Assembly (NCBI GenBank): GCA_002633005.1
Contig: NMRA01000384.1
Location: 298,064-362,063, forward strand
DNA from: Phoronis australis
Lineage: Eukaryota > Phoronida > Phoronidae
Reading direction: 5' to 3'
Length of the DNA stretch: 64,000 bases
Position numbers and translations under genes: made by a program. Shown piece after piece: positions 39,901 through 54,900 of the stretch. Under the pieces are notes generated by a model that saw only the letters and a list, made by a program, of their open reading frames with translations, searched no databases and was not told where the DNA came from. The number at the start of each line of letters is the position of its first letter. Position 1 is the stretch's first letter.

Positions 39901-42900
39901 ACAGCAGACATCAAATTGACGGTTTAAGTCCCGTGCTAGCTGTCAAGTTCTGAGTCACAGAGCGGTTTTAGAACTAGTTGTAATAAAAGTTTGAAAAACT
40001 AATTCAGGTGTTTTTTGTGTTTAGCCTGTTTATACTCGAGACTGCGTGACTCAATGACATTCTCAATGTATGGTTCTGTGGGTAACTGTTTCATATCAAC
40101 AGCCCCATGCTGCTCACTTCCCGTTGCATGAAACATCATAACGCAAAGAAAAGTATCTGGGTTAAGCGGACATGAGCCAGTCGTCAGACAAAAGTTACCG
40201 CACAGGAAGTACTCAAAAACAAGTATTTGATTAAGATTTTATTTTAAAAAATACTAACACTATGACTGAGGATAGTAAACACGTACAAAAGAGTCCAAGG
40301 AAAAATTAGTCCGTACACCGTGTCTGCGTCAGTAAAAATAATATGCAGACGAAGCCCAAATTATTCGGGTTACCGACATTCGTGCTTTGGGTGTGAAGAG
40401 CTCCTACCAGCAAACGTCCTTACCAAGTCAGTGTTGTTGCAACTGGGACTCCGGCACTCGACATAACAAACTGCAGGTCGTATTGGCGACGTGAAGTTTG
40501 GAAATGTGAGCCGAGATTATGGTCATCTTGTATCTATTCGCAACATGCGACCTGGAATTTTCAACGTTCTGCGGCACTGGTCAGTCTCGCTGTTTGCACG
40601 CAATGTTTCGGAAGACAATCGTGACTTGGAAATGTCGAAGTAATATAACGGCCTCTTTCAATATGCGTCTCATTTTTATGGCAAAAGGCAACGACGGGAT
40701 TCATCGTCCAAACAACAGCAAGTTCCTCGTCAAGGACACAATGGCGTTGGATGTAAAATCTGACAAGGACCACAACACAATACCAAGGGTCACCTTCATG
40801 ATAAGTGACCTAAGACTTAAGGCAGAAATTTGGTCCCACGTTCCACGAAACTATTTAATATGAAAACTAACAAACTCACTTCAGCAAAAGGACAAAGTAT
40901 CTGAGAATATACACATAACAGCTACTCTCATATTATTTCCAGGCTGACGTGCAACTAATTACTCGAGCATGTAAAAAAGTCACTAATACAAACTTGTTGT
41001 AATCGATGACTCACGTTTCTACCCTCATGTAAGGGTCTTTTTCAATGAGTGGATTAACTGTACTTTGTAATGACCCACATCTAGAACGGGGTCATATACC
41101 CGGGGGAGCAGTAAACCATGGTCAAGGTTCATGGTAAGCTGTCTGTTCTTGATAGAAGACGGGTTCTTTAACTTTCCGAGAGAACAAATGATCCTCTCTG
41201 GCTAGAACATGGGCATTGCTCCTGTCCACAGTTAGGGCCGTGTTGGTGCGTTCACAATTAGTGGGTTTGTCCAACCTCAGGAGCGTTCCTTAATTCTTGT
41301 TCCCAGAAAGCATTTTTTTCCCCTATGAAGGTACGGGTGAGATTCTCTTTGCAGGCGGGTTGGTATACCACGCATGACATCTTGTCATTGGGATCGGGGT
41401 CATTAGGATGAACCAGTTTCTCATTAGTGGAGTTAATGGGCTCGTAGATCTGGGTCAACATTAAGCAGCAGGTAATCAACTCCGTGAAAAAGACCCGTAG
41501 ATGAGGGTGGAAACCACTGAGTCATCAACTACAACAAGTTCGTGGTAAGTCAGATTTTTTACATGCTGAACATTGTCACGAACTGTGGAAAACCTTTTTT
41601 TATCCCAACCAATTACTTGACTAAACTTTTATTTAGCAATTGTGAAGTGAGGGTGTAATACCAAGTGTTCAGTAACTTTCATGGAAGAGACACAAAACAT
41701 GTTTTCAGGCCATTGCAATCCACAAACCAAGTAATTGACGAATGCAGTTGCGAATCAACCAGCCATCTCTAAGATTAGACGTCTAATTAATAACATCATA
41801 GCAGCCCTAGAAAAGTTGCGTTGTGCTAATCTGATATCAATCAGAAGCCTAATCAATATTCGTCATTTCCAGAGTAATAAATTTTACCATACAAAATTTG
41901 TTGATTTCAGCAATTCTTCAAACAGACTTAGCTTTTGTCAATACAGTGCACAAACTCATGAAGGCCGTTTTAATTGAAGGTTTTTCACGACTTGTGCCTA
42001 CTCAAGCGGCACAGGTAAGGAACTAGTGCCATGTGATAGAAGACTCTAATAAGAGACAGTGGCCATTCTTATAAAAACTTGCTGGTGGTCTGATACACGT
42101 TGTACCACACGTGCACAGGCCACACATGTGAGCCCATTGAACTTATCACCTGGAACCATTTTCATGCTTTATCAATATATAGAGAAAATCAAGGTGAGGA
42201 GCCAGAGATCTGCCTCAGGGGTTTAACAGTGTGCCCCAGTAAGACTCGAACTCACGACCTTAAGTAAAGAAAGTGGACACCTATCACACTATGACACATG
42301 TACTGCCTCCTATATAACAAGTTACAAGTGATATCAGATATTCTCTAATTGCGTTTCAACTTTCGTTACCATTGTGTTTTGGAAGCATTTTAATCGATCC
42401 AGTTTACATCCGATATCGAATCATTGGATGCATACAACCAGCCTTTTTTGGCTAGTCTATGAAATTAATCTAAAGGTTCCATCAAGGTTTTGGATAGCAC
42501 AAGGTCGATCTCGCATAATCGCACCCAATCAAAACTTTTTGTATTGCATTAGTGTGACTATGTTTAAACTCATAATACTTGAACAAATACTACAATAACC
42601 TCACCAATTTATCACACAATATGTCCAACAAATGCATTTTTTATCATTTTTGGATGAAACATATAGAGCACCAAAGTAAATGCCTTTCCAAGTTTAACTT
42701 TACTTAAACAGCTACATGTAACTGACAATGTTTTGAAAACCTATGGGCAGCAGGCGACAATAAAATGAAAGGACATTCTTGGTAATTGTTTCTGTGGTAA
42801 ATTGGTGACATTTAATCATCGCATTCCTACTTGGAACTACTATGCTCAACTTTTATATTCCGACTCACGCACTGCATTAGTCCAATATTGTATGAACTTA

Positions 42901-45900
42901 ATGATCTCGACAGACAATACGCCTCACTGAACTTGAATAAGGGTTTAAAAACAGGATTTTAATCAATTCACTCGTCTTTTGAGTCACGTTTAATGTGTAA
43001 CATATGACTATTATGGGGAATGCTTCCTAAGTTAGATACTTCCTAAAAGATTTAAACAGTGCTAAGTGTTGACAAACATGCATTGATTACAACGATGTAA
43101 TGGATGCCTCCTGAAAGGTTTTCAGCAGTGCTAAGTGTCGACACCCGTGCTGTGGATTGAGTATCCCAACTGATTCACTGGCCATGATACAGCCATGCCC
43201 TTATCAGTTTGACAAACTGGCAAACCAATGTTTTCACAGTCCATCTCTCTTATTGACCATTTTCATCTGACAAGCTCATGTAATCCAGCAATTATGTTGT
43301 AAACAGTGAGCCTGACACTAACTGATATTCAAAAATACGATTTGCAAACCATTTTCAACAAATGTCGTAAAGCGGATGTGTTTTATATGAAATACTTTCA
43401 CCAAAAACATTCAAATGGAGAAAAAAATACAATTTAGGTGTAGCTAGCTTCAACAAAATCTGAAGCGTTTTCTTGAGTCGCCAATGGTTTCGAAGTTCTT
43501 ATTGGCAACAGAAATACGATCTCGTCTCGGTAAGGACACCAATTTATGAGAGTGAAGGACGGTAATTGGAATTTTATTTCCCAAGTAAACCAGCTATACA
43601 GAGTGAGGTGCTGCTTTAAACCTAAGTGTTCCATTTTTGCAAATTTATAAATTATGTTGCTTTATAGCTTCTCTTGGACAGATTTTTGATATTCTGGATA
43701 CATTGGACTATCCAGATAGTCTTGGCAATACTTCGGCAAAACATGAAAACATGATTTGAACACAAAAACTGAAGACAAATGAAATAATACATGACATTGA
43801 ATAGACTTTCCACACCAAATTGAATCACCATGAAAACAACAAGCAAAGACTGAATCGATAGCGGTAATTTCAAATATTCATCGGCACATGCAACTGAAGT
43901 GTCTACTGTGGGCCCGGATTAGTGCATTAAATAATTTTACATGAATGGCCAGGCGTTGCTGGTAGCATTTTTAATTGACAGAGGATTTCATTTATTAATG
44001 CCAGAAAGTTGTTTTGATTTTAATCAAGTAAGTGATTAGGTAATCACCACAACATCCACAGAGTCTGCTATGAATGAAAGCCATTATGTTCTACATACTA
44101 TGTTAAACATTCTATGTCTCATTAAACTGAATACGCAAATTAAGTACTAGTTTACAAACAACCCCAGACTTTTCCCCAGAGTGCCAGACCATCTGAGAAC
44201 CAGTTACCATTACAATCTCACGAAAGTCTCGTTTATGCAAATGATTGTAACATATCATTATAACCTTAATAAACAAGGCTAAGTTTTTATTATTTGTTCA
44301 TTTCAATATCAAATAACGAATGCGTAATATCTTTAGTTAAAAGGGTTTTCTATATGTTCACAGTAATTTTTAAGTGTATCAGTTGCATGCGGTGTTTTCT
44401 TTAAAACTGCATTTTATTTACAAAGTGTTTCTTTTCCTAACTATTCTTGTACACACAGTTCTCCAGGAAGTCACAAGGTGGCGCTTGCTACAAATTTAAA
44501 TATTCACGGTTTTAATGACACGTAGCAGCTTTAACCAATAAAAGAATTCATATTCCAGAAATAGATGACCGAGTTCACAAATTCAAGTGCATCTATCCCA
44601 TAATATGCTTTTTGCACTGTTCTCCAAAACGGAGTTAGGAATTGTTTCAGAATGTTCCGATTTTGCATGAAGGAAAAAGTGCTTTTACGATTTTCTTATA
44701 AACACTCCTTATGTTGCATGAAACAAAAACGATAATACAAAACTTACAGAACTGTGTTTGGGACTTTATCTTGAACAACGTTATTTGTGACCATTGTTAC
44801 TGTTATCAGTATACCTTTTTGTGTTAAATTTACTAGAGTCACATGTCCCAATAAATGGTAAAAAGTCGGATCTCAAACTTTGCAGGTTTGAATATACCGG
44901 TAGTTTAACTGAGTATATACAGTTTTGAAGATATTAGCATAACGCATACTTGTAAACAAGATGCTAGATAATCATAAGTTTTACAGTCGTGACTGTCAAA
45001 TGAATGTTCATATTCTACAGCACAGCTCATGGTGATAACCTGAGTGGACATTCAAGTAGATTATGTGTAACAAGAGACAGTATAAGGATTCATTGTGTGT
45101 GAATGTACACAACACATGAAAACCATCAGGCTTAATAAGATCCGTCATAATGTCTCAGCACAAACAAAATTCCCTGCCCTGATGACTTTGTCTTCAAAAC
45201 ATCCTCAAGTCTCTCAATGTTTACTTTTGTAGGGAAATTTTACCCAATGAAATTCCACTCTTCTAACAAAAAGAATCTCCGTTGTTATGTGAGGCCATGG
45301 TTGGAGTTCACTAGAAAATGTGACGACAATCGTGGTAAAACTGAATGATGTTATGAAGGCGCATTACCATCAATGGTATTTCAGGCAAAAACAAGACTGT
45401 TGAATTAGCATTGAGAATCGAGTGAAACAAAACACTCATAAAAAACAAAGGAGTGAGAGTATGATGAATTTCCACTGACGACACTGTTATGACGGATACT
45501 GGTTAAACTCCGTAGCGCTCTTTCATGGCAATCAATCAACTACCTAGTCTCAATAAACAGGATGACCACTGTTGGACTTCCAGGTTTTTGGACTTCCGTA
45601 GATGTTGTTATTAAGGATAGTGTTTAAAAACTGCGATGCACTTTGGCTTTAGGTCAACAGTCCAATATTGGGTCCAAGAACGTAGTAAAGCAATTTCACT
45701 TTGATGATAAGTGATGATGCCAATTAACAGTTTGGTCAACTGTTTATCACGCACTCAAATGAAAACATTAATTTAAAGAATGTCATAAATTCACCAAGCC
45801 TAAGTCTCGTTCAATAATTGCTCTTCACATCAATGCTAAGTTTAAATGACAAAATATGGCAGAAAAGTGAATTGCTCAATACAATAACTACAGTAAAAAA

Positions 45901-48900
45901 TTTCCAGTTCGGGACAGTGAAAAATCAATTATCTTGCTCAAGGTCGGAGCGAAATTGGCCGTCCTAATTCAACAATTCAGATGAAGGAGAAATAATTCTT
46001 CACTATGATGTTGAGCACTATCCGGATGCATGGAAAATTTGTATTGGCGTCTGTTTTGTAACAACTTAATAACTGACATTAGCTTATTATCAGGCTCTCT
46101 TGATGTATTTATAAGACGAGTGCCAAATTGCACATACCCGAACATTTATAACCAAGAAATTCAATTTGGGCTCTAATTTCCATGTCCAAAATTTAGAGAC
46201 TACCCCAAACTGTAAATCCATGTACATAAATTCTGCAACACTATCAGGTTAACAGAAGGATATTTATATCATATACAAAACTTGCTATTTACATGTAACT
46301 AGTCTAGAAATTAATGGTAAAATATCCAGAATTTGCAATTAAATAGACAGCTAGAACCAAAAAATCGCCCTCTTGTTCAACATGTATATGGCCTACTTTT
46401 TACACAAATTGATGGCAAGCAATAATCTCAGTTTCCTTTTAAAATTGATAATTTTTCATTTTGGTAATCTAACACGCACATGTATACGTGACTAATTCAA
46501 TAAATAGTCTTCAATCAGTGATTACCTTTAATATGATACACAAGTTTTTTTCAACTAAAAAAACAAAGAAAATAAACTAAGATCCATACATCAGTGTTCT
46601 TCATTTGAAGATAACACCACTACATTTATGGTCCGCACCATTACTTTAGGTGGGTTTGTTACTGCATTATATGGTCTTCGCCATTACTTTAGGTGGGTTT
46701 GTTACTGCATTATACGGTCTTCGCCATTACTTTAGGTGGGTTTGTATACTTTTTCAAACGGCACACTTTATGTTTTTTATTAGTTTCAAGACCCACGCAG
46801 CGCTCATGTCAGGGACTTCTCATATTGGCCCTCTCTAGAGTAATGGTGGACAGAAATTCAATTACTACAAAGTGTTTCACTAATTTAAAGACGCCTAGAA
46901 AGTCATAAACGGACTAAATTGCAATACTGAAACAGAATTCAACCAACTCACTAATACATTTTTAGGATTTTTTCTTAAAGGTTTTTGATTTCTGTTGATA
47001 TGAAAGTATTTTCTTTTAGTTCCAAATTTAAAAAAAACCACCTGTCCACTACTCGCTACTTCCTCGATTTTTCTCCCATTAGGCAAAGCACGTCTCCTTA
47101 TTTGGTATGGCAATACACAGATATAGCACCTTTCCCTTATACCGGGAATGTGACCTTTGACCTCCAGCGACTTCAAGCAACTGACTGAGCACATGCATGC
47201 ATTTATCATAAGTGGGAGGGAGATTAGAAACTCTGTGGTAACCACAGTTTTTCTTTCAAGTAAATTTCAAAAATCGTGATTTTTTAATTTTTCTGGAAAT
47301 TTCTTCACAGGGGAAAGTCAATTACTCTGTACTAGACGTTGCAAAATAGAACTTTCATGTGGAATTGTTTAAAAGATATTTTTCATGATCTTTCGCATTC
47401 CATGCCTCTTTCAGAGCAGATAAATACATTCGAATGTCAGCTGCTCCCATTGTTTCATAAGTTTATGTTCAAATTTATTTTAGCTTTTTAACACATTCTA
47501 GGTTCGAAAATCTACCACTTTATCAGCCACACTCACTGGCTTTGTCAGCGGATACTTCTTCGCAATGGGAAATGTTTGGAGCATGATGTCTTTGTTCATC
47601 CTTTGATATTTCAAAAGGCTCGTCTTTTTTCATTCTAGGGCATCAATACATCCCGCCAAACAGCTACAGAAATTTGCTGACATTATAATAGCAGGAAAGA
47701 TGTTAATGCTGTTTATACCAGTAGGTTGAAACTCCCGTTCCCATTACGTGGGATATGTAGGTGGCGCCAATCGCCTGCTCACCAAAGACCTGATCACCAA
47801 GATCTGGCGGCCATAGTGAAATTCAGTATGGCGCGGCCATTTTTATTGTAAACTTAAAATAAATCCAATATAAACAATTATAGTAAATCATGCAAGGTGC
47901 AATCAATGAACTACATTTAGTTTCATTGTGTGGCTTTCAAGTTAACATGAATGATGAGTTAATACTTGACGCTAATGGCCTCTAGAGGACAGGGAGGAAA
48001 ATTCACCATTTGTTAAAAACGCATCCTCAAATACACTGTAAAAGGGCTTTTTCACAAAATCAAGGATGTTCTATGAAGCTCTGTGATGAAGCAGTACCTC
48101 CTGGTACATCCAGGTGGCACTAAGAGTCACCAGTCCAACGTGATCAGCCCAAATGGTTCCAACATTAAATACTCCAAAACATGAATTAATAACAAGAATT
48201 GTTTTTATAGATGGAGCTGCTGCTTGGGATGTAAAGAAGAGAATAGAGGTTTTGATGTTACTTTGCGGAAATTGCCGTTCCGCTGACATGTATTTACTCT
48301 CCATACAACAATAGAAACTGATGTAAAGGGTCCAGCAATTGCCAACATCTTGACTTAACCATTAAGCAGCGGGACCAACATGTGTTTAATAGTGAGTTAG
48401 GCATTGCGTCGCAGAACCAAAATGCCCAAGGTTTTGGCGTGACAGTTTGAGAACTAAACATTTTTCGGACAGAAAAGGAATATGCACATATAATCCAACA
48501 GTCTTCCTACATTGTACAATCATGCAGAAATGTTTTGCAATGCATTTATAGTTCTTTGTACCATGTCTTTGGAAATATGGTTTTCCAAATAGTCGCAAAA
48601 ACAGATTTTAGAACAAATTAACTACACGTTTTCAACCAGTGCACTTAACATGTCAATTGTATAGCTGGCTATTGTATGAAAGGCTTGACGTAACTGACAG
48701 TTCTTAGCAAGTCCGTGAGGACTTCTTGGGGGGGGNGGGTAAAATAGCTGGAAGTCACCAGATGGCCAAGAAAAATCTGCTAATAACTTAGAAAGTTAAT
48801 AGTTCACAAGAAAAAAAAACTTAAAAGGAGCCTGCAAGAGGCCTGCAAATTTTTCCAAAGTCTCCCAAAGCAGGATGATGTCTGTGTCAGTGGTGTGTGT

Positions 48901-51900
48901 GTGTGTGTGTGTGTGCGTGTGCGTGTGTGTGACTGTGTGCGTGTGGAATAGATTCTATTCTGTTTTGATTTGGCTATTTTTAAAAATTTCAGAGTGATCT
49001 CATTTTAATGAGCCAGAAACAGGGGCATGGAAGAAGACGTGAGTATGGACAACATGACATCAGTGAATAAGACGGACATAGTGGAGTCCAGACCTCCATT
49101 TTTGATTGCCATTCTCATGCTAATAGCGCTCCTAATTGTCATCGCAAATGGAATGATTGTCATTCTGTTTATCACCAGCACCAGAGTACGACGAATTGCA
49201 AACATCTTCATCATCAACTTGTGCTTCGCCGATCTGCAACAAGGATTAATTGCAATACCTATAACAACGTTTTACCCACGTGGCTACTTGAATGATCCGG
49301 AAAAGCATGGGATATCCATCGGCTTCTGTGTTTTCATATCCAACTATCCAACAGTTATATCAAGTGTAGCTATGTCCAGTCTGGCATTAGTCTCCATTGA
49401 CCGACTGATAGCCATTAAATACCCACTCAGTTACGACAAACACCTGCCCACCAAGCGTAGCCTCCTGTTGATAATGGCTACATGGTTACTCATGACATTA
49501 ATTGTGTTTTCCACCTCTCTTGGATTCCCTCCTCCCAATCCAGACCATGCACTCTACAGGTGTGGTGGAGGTTACTACTATGACACAGCCTTCTACATGA
49601 TATTCTGCATCGTCGGTATCATCGTCCCGCTAGTCATCTTCTTCGCCACCTACATCTGGCTGTACGTGATTGCACGGCGCCACCATTTGGCCATTCAGTC
49701 CCTACAAGTCTTGACCACCGAGATGAAAAGAAGGAAGAAATACACAAAAGCGGCAAAAACCACCTTCTTCATGACCATGCTCTACAGTGCATTATGGGTA
49801 CCTTTCCTCATTGCCGTTGCCATTGGTACCATGTGCATCCTGGAAGCCTGCCAAACCATAGACAAGCAAGGTATCAGCAACATGATAGTTTCCACGGCAT
49901 TCCTAGCATACATGTCGTCCATTGTCAACCCTGTGATTTACGTGTTACGCAATCCTGGACTCAAGCGGAAACTGCTCTGCTGTAAGATATTCAACAGCCA
50001 GGTGGCGCCTCTGATTGAGTCCAGCCTGACCCAGAATCTTCCATCTGGCCAACGGGCGACAGGCACAAACCAACAGCAAAGTTCAGCCAAGCAGACTTTT
50101 GTTATCTGTGACAATTCCCCAGAAGAATGACAACACTGAAGTTAGCAGTGACTGTTATGCATAGCGTGTACGCAAATATTCATTCAGCAAAATACAATCA
50201 TGAAATATGGAATATCAGAAACTGGTGTAATTAAGAACTAGCATGATAATTGTTATTTGGATTTTACGGGAATCCTCAAGTTCATCCTACAATGCATAAA
50301 CTTAAAGTTAAGAAGAATTCCTCATTTTACTATAACTGCAGACAAATATGCGCACAGCTCAGTCTATTACTCCCTTTCCTCTCTCCACAGAACAACCACA
50401 GTGACTTCCTTCTTCAACTACTCTTAACAACAAACACAGTTTCCAACGTAGAAAAGATACAAACAACTGTTTATTACTTTGGTATATCAATGTTGTAATT
50501 TTGTTGCTTGCACTGGAGTATCTCCAAAGACTAAAAAAAACAATATCTGCAATAAGAGCCATCTTTGTTATTTTCTATTCCACCATGAATCATTTCAGAA
50601 AAATGTGGTATGGGGAATTGACCACACGGCCTCAAGTCTATGGACCAATTTCGCGAAAGCATAAAGGTACTTTATTTTCATCCTTTTTCCCTTCCAATAA
50701 TAACGGTTCAGTTCGCCTGAGATAAGTAATCACAGTGCGCCAATAAAGTTATGACAGCTTATTACTATTATTATATCATTTTAATAAGAATAAGTCATTT
50801 TAAATAATGAGCTGTTTTATTTCTTTGCCAGTGACACAGGGCTAAGATTATCCCTGATGTATGAACTAAATGATCTACACAACAATCTGGAATTCCCGTA
50901 ATATACAAAACAGCCCATTATTCCAAGTAAAACCATATCCTGGCACCCATGTTTGTTTATATTTTTATTAATATTTTTGGGACACCCTGTATATTGGGCT
51001 TTTCAGAATCAATACTTCGGTCATACTTTATACTGTTTTTAGCCCTTTGTAGCCCTTTGACTTCAGAAAAAACTAATAACACCAAAAATAATTCTACAAG
51101 TACCACCGAAATCATGAATTGATCTGATCACGAGCACCGATCCATTTAGTTCCTTTTGTGCACAGGAGGGCAATTACCACACTAGCTATGATTTCAAAAC
51201 AATAAAATACACAGTTGCAATATCATACAGACACTAGCAAATTTGTTACTCTTTGACCTCTGAAATTGGGAGAAAGGTTGCGATTAGGACCATTTCCCCT
51301 GGAGAAATTTTGCCAAAACAGTGTTTAGTAAACTAATAAGACTTGGTTTGTTGACCAGAATTTCAATCAAGGTGGACTTATTCACCGTAGTGTATTGAAT
51401 GTAGTAGGTTATTGGTGCAGGAGTCTTGATGCAGGATAAAAGACTGTTCAACATAGGACTAGATTCTTGATAACTGGATTTGGAAACCCTTACCGCCTGG
51501 AGTTGAAAATGTAGAAGACACTTATACTCAAGTTTCCCGCGAGAGAACTCTCAAGACTTAGCTCATCTATTACTTGGAATGGTTAAAATACTGAGCAAAT
51601 TGCAAGCCTCTGTTCGGTGGACAACATGCCATATTACAACCACACGTTATTAGAGTGCAGTTGCCTAACAAGATCTTCGTCATCACTTTTCGCTGGCTTG
51701 AGATAATAGCCTGCCCTACTCAAACCAACAATTATGAGTGAATACAGTCATTAACATTGTATTTAGACCATTTTGAATGGTGCTGCAAATGAAAGTGGAT
51801 TGGACTGGAGGTGTTTATAAGTGATTTTAATAATGAGGCTGATGCTATTCGGGCTTAATGTGAGATGTTGTTTTGAACAATTCCACAGCTGTAACTGAAA

Positions 51901-54900
51901 AGCAATTACTTTTGGACTTAATACCAAGAGCCGGATTATGTGGTGCATTAGGTAATAGTTATTTTGAGAATCAGTTTTCTCCACTGAATAACAGGCATCA
52001 AACTGATTCTCAAAATGTGTGCATTTTATATCTGACTACGTTGTACGTTCAGCATACCGAAATGAACAAAATAAGGCCAAAATCAAAGCTTGTTCAAGAG
52101 GTCAACAAGCTAGAACTATTAGACACTTACTAGTTCTTAAAGTGTATATTACATATTTTTGATTTTGCAGTCCCGTGTAGTGCCACCTCTGAAAACACTC
52201 AGTAATTTGGTTCACGTTTTGGGATGGACTCGTTTCGTTTCTTTCCATTTTCAAAAGGAATATTCACCATTGCTAACTTGGACCTTATTCTGGTTTGATG
52301 TTTGCAATTTCAGCTTAACCCAGTTAGCGCTATATGGGAATTACAGAAGGGACAAACAGTGGACAATCAATCTTTTCAGATATTTTGGCCTGCGATACCT
52401 AGCCAGGTTCATGATATCTGAATGTGTGATATTGAACTGTGTGATATTGAACTGTGATATTCAGGCAAGATTGAGCATGGATGTTGTCTGTATTTTGTAA
52501 TTGTGTCATGAGCACAAAAGTCAATCAACTGTAAAATTGAATGTGAACTGTGTGTCTGGTAAAAATTCTTCAGTTTGGGACATAATATGGCGACCAGGTG
52601 AAATTTCAATTTGTCACTTTCCCAACAAAAATATTTTCTTCTGCTATATTAACTTTACTTTTGGCGCAGCTATTACCAAATTACATTTACTAAATTTAGA
52701 ACACTTGCACCAAAGAAATCTATGAAATACAGAAATGCTACAAATTTAAGAATTTTTACTTGAATTGTGGTGAAATGTTAATAAAATGTACTAAATTATC
52801 CCCACTTTTACTCTTCCACACAATGCAACCACATGCGAGTACAATAAACATGGAAAATAATACAGTGTCACTCGGATAACAATAGTATCTCACTTATCAA
52901 AAGTGAAGTATCACATATTAACAAACTTGCAAATCAGTGACGTGAAGTCTGACCCAGCAGTCAAGCACTCGCTTTTTAAAACCAAATTTTTTAAATTCGT
53001 AACGACTAAATGAAAGGAAGCGATGGCATTAGACTGGCCCAACCAATCTTTAACACTGCCTGGTGCAAACAGTCATTCATTGATGGCCAAATGGAAAGAA
53101 ATTTCCTAAAGCATTTGTCTCAAAAGGCATAGTAATGACACTGTAAACTACAACAGAGGAGAAACCGCAAGTTCTGTTCCTTTGTTGAGTAGTTCCAAGC
53201 TTTCATTGTTTAAACTTCCTGAGCCATAACAAAGCACTGAATAGGTTTGTGCATGTTATCTACACCAATTAAAAGCTAATTTATTATCTGATACCCAAAC
53301 ACTTTTCAACAGGAGAACACCTTTTTTTAAGAACTTGAAAATACATGGAACATCTGCAGTTTTGTACATTTCCATGACAACAGATTGAAGCAAATGTTGA
53401 TATTTTATTCTGTAATGGAGAACACGGGCAATTTCTGGGTTTGCAACATAATTAAAATTCTGGAAACCACATTTTCAATTAAAACATAACAAATAATGGA
53501 TGTTCGGCAAACAGTCTACCAAGCATGGGTTCGAGATTCATAAACTATTGGCGGTTTACACCAAGACGGTGTAAAATTTGACTCATTTCCTATCTTAACA
53601 ACAAAAAGAATTTAAATCAAAAAGAAGACTCTTTACAAGTACTACCTGGAGAGTTGGTGACTTCTGGGTAACGTAAACTTATTTTTGTGCTCTAGCGTTA
53701 CAAAATATGAAAAGACGAAAACGGGGACACTAACCATTATTGTTGTATATAAAAGGAGGAGGGTATGAGCCAAACTTGGACATAGAACGACTGGCCCTGG
53801 AATCAATGCAAAACTAGCCCACAGTAACCAGCTGGAGCCTGAATGTATTCACTGAGTGCACAGCTGCTATGTAGGAACTGTTCTATGGAGCCCACCCATA
53901 GCACATTCCACTCTTTGTGAATTTTCCAAGAAACAAATTTCATTTTTCATGCAATGAGCAAGTAGATTCCTCTGATGTAAGTGATTTTTGATATTAATTA
54001 CTTTTGCCAAACATGATTGAATGCACAAACCCGTGACTGATTAATATGACACACAATATGAACTTTTATGATTTTGTATTTCCTGTAGAAAACGACAACA
54101 GTCACTTACAGGGACCCGGCATTTTGAGAACAATTTTTTCCACTAAACAAAAGGCATCAAACTGACAGGAATTATTATACCACATTATCAGCTTAACATG
54201 GCCAATACAACCGTTAAATAACCTATTTGGTTACTCAACGCGCGTTGATTAACATTTTGGTGGGAACTCGAGGCCTGATTTCAAACCTGCTTAGCAAGAG
54301 TTTTGAATCGTCGACTTAACCACTGCACCGCTCAGCAGCTGATGTCATCACAAGTGAAAAAAGAATTACTTAAATGAGCACGAGCACAAACAAGCCAGGA
54401 AGTTGATAACTGGCTAATTAGTAAGCAACAATTAAAGCACAATTAGAGCAAGATGTACATGTACGCCACCAGTATCATTAAAACTGTTATTGCTAAAGCA
54501 AACTAATAACGATGACAATTGGCAAATTAGCAAAGTTCTGAGATCAGCCGTAATGAGGACTTGAACCTTCAACTGCTGCAGTCCCAGTCTAATGCCCGCT
54601 GGTGGGGCTGACTCTCACATGGAAATGGCTGAATGTTATGAATGCATGAAGTCTTCATCTTATGATCCAAAAAATGAATTTTTGGCCATAAACTGGAAAT
54701 ATGCTTTAATTAACATAATTAACAGCTTTTTCTGTTTCGAAATAATAACAACAACATGTTATGGAATAAACAATTTGTTTGACAGTAATCCTTTGTTACA
54801 TCAACTGCTGCGCAGAACATGAGCCTAAAACATAAACTTGTGGAAGACTTTTAACAAAAGTGCAAACGTCGGCAAGAATCTAAATGCAGTTGCTGTAGTT

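Noticed and set aside
40519-40863. 114-codon plus-strand frame starting with ATG
   Set aside because: No recognisable domain, no splice or promoter support, and frames on the opposite strand are equally open.
42190-42300. A possible tRNA gene
   Set aside because: Only A and B boxes are seen; acceptor and anticodon stems do not fold, so a SINE head is the better reading. The same applies to 31070-31192 and 54235-54345.
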